Source: Candidatus Saccharimonadota bacterium
GTDB lineage: Bacteria > Patescibacteriota > Saccharimonadia > UBA4664
Length of the DNA stretch: 15,454 nt
Assembly: GCA_029237755.1 (NCBI GenBank)
Contig: JAQZBT010000009.1
Coordinates: forward strand, 1-15,454
Direction: 5' to 3'
This document shows positions 13,121 to 15,454 of the stretch, piece by piece; the stretch's first letter is position 1; each line of letters starts with the position of its first letter. The translations under genes were made by a program, and so were the position numbers. The notes under the pieces are model-generated. The model ran no database searches. It was not told the origin of the DNA and saw only the letters and a list, made by a program, of their open reading frames with translations.

Positions 13121-13765
13121 CTAGCTCTTGGGGCGGATGGCGTCGAGCTCTGAACCGTAGCTCTCCATGGCCTGCTGAAAGTGGGCGCGGGATTCGCGAC
13201 GGTTGGCGTGGGCGGGCAGGCCCGGGTCGTGGAAGATAACGTCGTCGCCCTCAAAACCAACGAGCACGACGGAGTGGCCGACGAAGCCGGGCCGGCGATT
13301 GAGCAGGCGTTGATTGACGGCGATACGCACGAGCCAGCCGTCATTAAGAAGCCTTTCGGCAGTGTCGACCGTTGGACGCTCGGGGACGATGGTGACTTTG
13401 CGCAGAAACTCCGGCACGACAGTCTGCTCGGCAGCGACGTCGGCGATTTTGGCGTTATAGGCGGCGATCTCCTCCCCTAGCACGCGGCGGATATACTCGA
13501 TGCCCTCACGGCCGAAGGCGGCCCAGTCGTGGGTATCCCAGCGCTTCACTTCGAAGCCCTGGTCGACCAGCCAGATGAGGTAGTGAGTGGCAAACGTGCC
13601 GCCATCAGGAACCTTCTTGGTGACGCGCTCGAGTTCTGTGAGGGTGAACTCGCGGCCAGGCATTAGTACGCCCAGCATCATCTTCAGGCACATTTGAAGA
13701 CAATCTTCGCCCTCCGGGTACTTCTTGGTGGGAAAGCTGGGGTAGAAGGGAATGTTGGTCTGCAT
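13121..13765 (-). CDS. C39-like (papain-fold) cysteine peptidase
   Basis: A 214-aa protein with the layout of peptidase C39-like domains: Cys22 in GEDCLQMCLKMML near the N-terminus, His164 in GHSVVLVGFEGDDVIFHDPG, and Asp180 as third triad member. No signal peptide is present, so it acts in the cytosol unless exported otherwise. C39 domains linked to ABC transporters cut double-glycine leaders, but no transporter domain is fused here, and stand-alone members are mostly uncharacterised. The open frame extends upstream, but TATAAT (13773-13778) ends 7 nt before ATG 13765. An in-frame GTG at 13768 is a less likely start. Confidence 0.75.
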   Translation of the reverse strand: MQTNIPFYPSFPTKKYPEGEDCLQMCLKMMLGVLMPGREFTLTELERVTKKVPDGGTFATHYLIWLVDQGFEVKRWDTHDWAAFGREGIEYIRRVLGEEIAAYNAKIADVAAEQTVVPEFLRKVTIVPERPTVDTAERLLNDGWLVRIAVNQRLLNRRPGFVGHSVVLVGFEGDDVIFHDPGLPAHANRRESRAHFQQAMESYGSELDAIRPKS

Positions 13766-13772
13766 CACGTGC

Positions 13773-13778
13773 ATTATA
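13773..13778 (-). promoter_or_regulatory. -10 box of the C39-like gene
   Basis: A perfect TATAAT on the minus strand, 7 nt before ATG 13765. It removes the first in-frame ATG candidates, which lie within or upstream of the box. Confidence 0.65.
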
Positions 13779-13797
13779 GCGCCCCACACATCAACCG

Positions 13798-13826
13798 TTG
13801 ATTATTGCTATTGCTAGTGATATTCT
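13798..13826 (+). promoter_or_regulatory. Full -35/-10 promoter of the putative structured RNA
   Basis: TTGATT (13798-13803), a 17-bp spacer, then TATTCT (13821-13826), with TGa before the -10 as an extended element. It points into the gene-free region and predicts a start near 13833. Most protein genes here lack such a -35. Confidence 0.55.
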
Positions 13827-13832
13827 GAGCGT

Positions 13833-14370
13833 CCGTTGGGTCAGCCGTGTGCGCGCTTGAGTATTCAAGCCCGGAAATGGCTGCTTCAGCCACAGAGTTC
13901 GGCCAGGAGCCGGACATGCGTCGCCGATTTCCCCGATCGGTAGCGCCGACCCCTGCGGGGGTCATGTCGTCCCGCGGGACGACTCGGTGGGGCAACGCCT
14001 CCCCACTTAAACCGGAATGGCACCCGGACTGCCCGGCCCCTCGATGGTCCTATCTAACGGACTAAGGCCACAGGCACAAGGGCACGGTCAAGCAGATGGC
14101 CCGCCTGGGGTTATTCCCCCTTAGCTGTATCGAGGCAGCTGCCCCTAGCCCTCAGTACGCTCGGTACCGGCCACTACGCTGGTAATCCCCGGAGCTAACG
14201 GTCTCCATATCATTGCTGGCCCATGCGGATGGCAGTCAGCACGCAATATACCGTCGCAAGGGGGAACTCGAATCATCCGAGCTGATTCGTTTTCCCCACC
14301 TCTTCTTGAAAGCCCCCGGGCCTTCGAGACCTAAGCAAGGGACTCCCGCCGTGAGGCAGGAGTCCTCTTA
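13833..14370 (+). ncRNA. Candidate structured non-coding RNA, about 540 nt, unknown class
   Basis: I see no credible coding frame in this stretch but many strong stems. Simple hairpins are GCTTGA/TCAAGC (13855-13870), TGGCTG/CAGCCA (13878-13892), GTTCGGC/GCCGGAC (13897-13915), CCGAT/ATCGG (13924-13940), GACCCC-TGCG-GGGGTC (13948-13963), the 18-bp palindrome 13966-13983 and GTGGGG/CCCCAC (13987-14006). A two-part stem GGGGAA..CGAATCA/TGATTCG..TTCCCC spans 14261-14297. Loop types favour the plus strand: UGCG is a UNCG tetraloop, and the terminal hairpin has a GUGA (GNRA) loop. The region is bounded by a promoter at 13798 and a hairpin at 14340. I looked for RNase P, tmRNA, SRP and 6S signatures and found none. 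It could also be a decayed region with chance GC-rich stems. Confidence 0.5.
14340..14370 (+). terminator. Terminator hairpin of the structured RNA
   Basis: GGACTCC-c-GCC-GTGA-GGC-a-GGAGTCC (14340-14365), a 10-bp stem with one mismatch and a GNRA loop, followed by TCTTA. The U-tract is weak. It also lies just past the stop of the minus-strand gene and may terminate from both sides. Confidence 0.55.
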
Positions 14371-14372
14371 CG

Positions 14373-14555
14373 TTATTGGAGATTGATGTAGTCGAGCAGG
14401 CCGTAGGTCAGGAAGGCCGGCCAGACGATAGCTTTGAAGAAGCCAAGCAAGCCGTCCCAGAAACTCGTGGCGGTCTGAATGAAGTAGACGACCGCACCCA
14501 GGAAACCCAGGAAGTAGCTGCCACCCATGAAGCCGGTGTCAGATTTGTGTGCCAT
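14373..14555 (-). CDS. Small two-helix membrane protein
   Basis: A 60-aa protein with a short polar N-terminus and two hydrophobic helices (about residues 13-28 and 35-56). The pattern GGSYFLGFLGAVVYFIQTAT then FWDGLLGFFKAIVWPAFL resembles small conserved membrane proteins seen in many bacteria, though I cannot name a family. The ATG has a GAGGG site about 6 nt upstream, so this gene is Shine-Dalgarno led. A CATAAT sequence about 25 nt before the start could be a -10 box. It is divergent from the 14716 gene and convergent with the structured RNA. Confidence 0.7.
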   Translation of the reverse strand: MAHKSDTGFMGGSYFLGFLGAVVYFIQTATSFWDGLLGFFKAIVWPAFLTYGLLDYINLQ

Positions 14556-14613
14556 GACGAGCCCTCGTTATGGCTTCATTATGCCTGAGCTTAGCCACGC
14601 AAGCATAGGTGTC

Positions 14614-14643
14614 TTGTCCAGATAGGGACAGGTGTAATACAGT
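14614..14643 (+). promoter_or_regulatory. Promoter with an embedded inverted repeat
   Basis: TTGTCC (14614-14619) and TACAGT (14638-14643) are separated by 18 bp and predict a start near 14650. The inverted repeat TGTCC-agatag-GGACA (14615-14630) overlaps the -35 and spacer, a place where a repressor would block transcription of the divergent pair 14555/14716. Confidence 0.35.
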
Positions 14644-14650
14644 AATCATC

Positions 14651-14691
14651 GTTCGGCTCGATCGAACACGTCCCGCGGTGATCATGACCGC
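14651..14691 (+). other. Two leader hairpins with 7-nt loops
   Basis: GTTCG/CGAAC (14651-14667) and GCGGT/ACCGC (14675-14691), each a 5-bp stem with a 7-nt loop, lie between the putative promoter and the ribosome binding site of the 14716 gene. They may be a structured leader or protein-binding sites. Confidence 0.35.
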
Positions 14692-14715
14692 ACAGTCCAT
14701 AGAGGAAGGATCAGC

Positions 14716-14916
14716 GTGACCACGTCTGACCAGAACCCCAAGCCAGACCGACCGCCCACTGCCACCGATGGCACCGCCGAAGAAGGGCGCCACCCGGGCA
14801 CCGGCAGAAGCCGCAAGCAGCCCCGGGCGGTGAGCGCGGTAATGCCGCTTTCCGGCCTGGCCGTCATCGACCGAGCAGGTCCCTCCCCTTGTGGAGACCC
14901 GGACTGCGTCTGCTAG
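14716..14916 (+). CDS. Small hydrophilic protein with a Cys-rich C-terminus
   Basis: A 66-aa product from a GTG with a strong ribosome binding site (GAGGAAGGA, 5 nt upstream). The first 40 residues are polar and proline-rich (MTTSDQNPKPDRPPTATDGT at the start) and probably disordered. A short hydrophobic patch follows (AVMPLSGLAVI), and the end is GPSPCGDPDCVC, with three cysteines in the last nine residues. I recognise no family. A C-terminal Cys cluster could bind metal, or be the core of a modified peptide; no modifying enzyme is visible in the window. It is followed by tandem hairpins and a terminator. Confidence 0.5.
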   Translation: MTTSDQNPKPDRPPTATDGTAEEGRHPGTGRSRKQPRAVSAVMPLSGLAVIDRAGPSPCGDPDCVC

Positions 14917-14976
14917 GCCAAAGTAAGACTTGAGTACGCCTAGCGCTCAACCCCGTGAGCCTCCGGCTCGCTAGCT

Positions 14977-15014
14977 TCTCCTGACTGGCCTTCGGGCCGG
15001 TCCCGGTCAGGAGA
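14977..15014 (+). other. UUCG-loop hairpin upstream of a terminator
   Basis: TCTCCTGAC (14977-14985) pairs with GTCAGGAGA (15006-15014), with an inner GGCC-TTCG-GGCC hairpin. A smaller GAGCC-TCC-GGCTC hairpin precedes it at 14957-14969. Its 3' arm can pair alternatively with CTCCTG in the terminator region. Confidence 0.55.
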
Positions 15015-15015
15015 C

Positions 15016-15062
15016 AGAAGTCTCTCTGTGGCTTCGCGCCACGGAGAGACTTCTCCTGTTTT
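15016..15062 (+). terminator. Strong intrinsic terminator
   Basis: AGAAGTCTCTC pairs with GAGAGACTTCT (11 bp), continued by a T-G wobble and GTGGC/GCCAC (5 bp) around a TTCGC loop (15016-15054). The stem is followed by CCTGTTTTC with a short U-run. This is the strongest terminator-like structure in the window. Confidence 0.7.
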
Positions 15063-15152
15063 CGTAGACCCGGCGCGCTTCGGCTGATTGACCGGCTGAC
15101 CGCGCGATGATATGAATTTGGCACACCCTGATTCCCACCGGAAGGAGGGAGC

Positions 15153-15299
15153 ATGATGAGTGATGATGCCGGCTATTACGCCCTGGTAGAGGCCAACGAG
15201 CCCGAGCCGAAAGAGCACAGGACGCCGTCCACGAATAGCACGGAAACCGCGTCCGACGGAGGTCGCGAGCCTGACAATCCGCAAACCGAGAGTAGGTGA
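15153..15299 (+). CDS. Small acidic, probably disordered protein
   Basis: A 48-aa product, MMSDDAGYYALVEANEPEPK then a Ser/Thr/Asn/Glu-rich tail ending PQTESR. The ribosome binding site AAGGAGG is nearly ideal and lies 4 nt before the first ATG and 7 nt before the second (15156), so the second may be the true start. I recognise no family, and the composition predicts little fixed structure. Its TGA overlaps the ATG of one alternative reading and lies 6 nt before the GTG of the next gene, suggesting a small operon. Confidence 0.5.
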   Translation: MMSDDAGYYALVEANEPEPKEHRTPSTNSTETASDGGREPDNPQTESR

Positions 15300-15305
15300 T
15301 GCAAG

Positions 15306-15454
15306 GTGCGACAGCCCGGGTTCGACGGCCGGTTTGGCCGGGCTTGGGTGATTCCGAGGTTGCCGAATTATCCGCAGGCTAAGCACGTATGGCTGCTGGA
15401 CGCACCAAACGCCAGGGACGGCTGCCGGTGGTTCGTAGTCACCCTGACGCAACT
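15306..15454 (+). CDS. Start of a downstream gene, cut by the window edge
   Basis: An open frame of 49 codons to the edge, starting GTG and translating to MRQPGFDGRFGRAWVIPRLP and later HVWLLDAPNARDGCRWFVVT, with a high share of G or C at third codon positions. The GTG has AGGTGAT 5 nt upstream, an extended Shine-Dalgarno match. The alternation of hydrophobic strands looks like a folded domain, but I recognise no family from this fragment. A competing frame from ATG 15299 closes after 27 codons. Confidence 0.4.
   Translation, partial: MRQPGFDGRFGRAWVIPRLPNYPQAKHVWLLDAPNARDGCRWFVVTLTQ

Noticed and set aside
13774..13995. A 73-aa minus-strand frame in the structured region
   Set aside because: It covers several perfect hairpins and the C39 promoter, and its composition looks non-coding.
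14261..14297. tRNA T-arm-like sequence (TCGAATC) in the structured region
   Set aside because: The flanks pair as a long simple hairpin, and no acceptor, D-arm or anticodon stem can be built around it on either strand.
13833..14370. RNase P RNA, tmRNA or group I intron
   Set aside because: The conserved RNase P core (GAGGAAAGTCC and its partner), a tmRNA tRNA-like end, and a paired group I P7 core were not found. A weak GGACTAAGG resemblance to an intron R element has no suitable partner.
14940..15452. A 170-aa minus-strand open frame
   Set aside because: It runs straight through the strong UUCG hairpins and terminator, has no ribosome binding site or family-like pattern, and opposes two plus-strand frames with good ribosome binding sites. 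Long chance frames are expected in GC-rich DNA.
14716..15454. A RiPP (modified peptide) cluster
   Set aside because: The Cys-rich end of the 66-aa protein is suggestive, but no modifying enzyme, protease-transporter or recognised leader is visible, so I keep it only as a possibility within a finding.

Overview
The window is compact, GC-rich bacterial DNA (by eye close to 60 % G+C). TGA is used as a stop by several well-supported genes, so the standard bacterial code applies. I see no rRNA, tRNA, insertion sequence or CRISPR array. The gene content is short membrane proteins, a subtilase with a membrane-anchored beta-propeller, a degenerate M23-like protein, DUF2905, DUF6328, PspC and MOSC proteins. 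Together with very tight packing this suggests a small-genome bacterium, possibly Patescibacteria/CPR such as a Saccharibacteria relative. That placement is an inference from gene style, not from a marker gene. A leaderless-rich lineage of Actinomycetota or Chloroflexota is the main alternative.

Layout. 1-533: the start of a DUF1761 membrane protein, divergent from an HxlR regulator. 589-3090: a translationally coupled lipid operon (flippase-like LPG_synthase_TM protein, diacylglycerol/lipid kinase, PAP2 phosphatase). 3087-4232: two minus-strand genes (a membrane protein and a 2H phosphoesterase). 4254-5407: a flavin-binding split-barrel protein coupled to a CPBP membrane protease. 5528-6228: a tiny membrane protein and a DUF6328 protein. 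6234-9294: a minus-strand pair, secreted S8 subtilase then membrane-anchored beta-propeller. 9397-10804: a MOSC protein and a PspC protein. 10801-12396: an Fpg/Nei-family glycosylase and an M23-like protein. 12453-13765: DUF2905, a membrane protein and a C39-like cysteine peptidase. 13798-14370: a gene-free stretch that looks like a roughly 540-nt structured RNA with its own promoter and terminator. 14373-15454: very small genes with Shine-Dalgarno sites and strong UUCG-loop hairpins.

The most striking general feature is how genes start. At twelve non-coupled genes a -10 hexamer of the form TANNNT ends only 6-9 nt before the start codon, so the predicted transcripts have essentially no leader. 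At 4233-4253 two divergent genes are driven by -10 boxes that overlap by four bases. Several convergent gene pairs overlap or abut at their stop codons, leaving no room for a terminator. The right-hand end (after about 13.8 kb) departs from this style: the RNA gene has a -35/-10 promoter with 17-bp spacing, and the small genes have clear Shine-Dalgarno sites. It is the part most likely to hold something undescribed.
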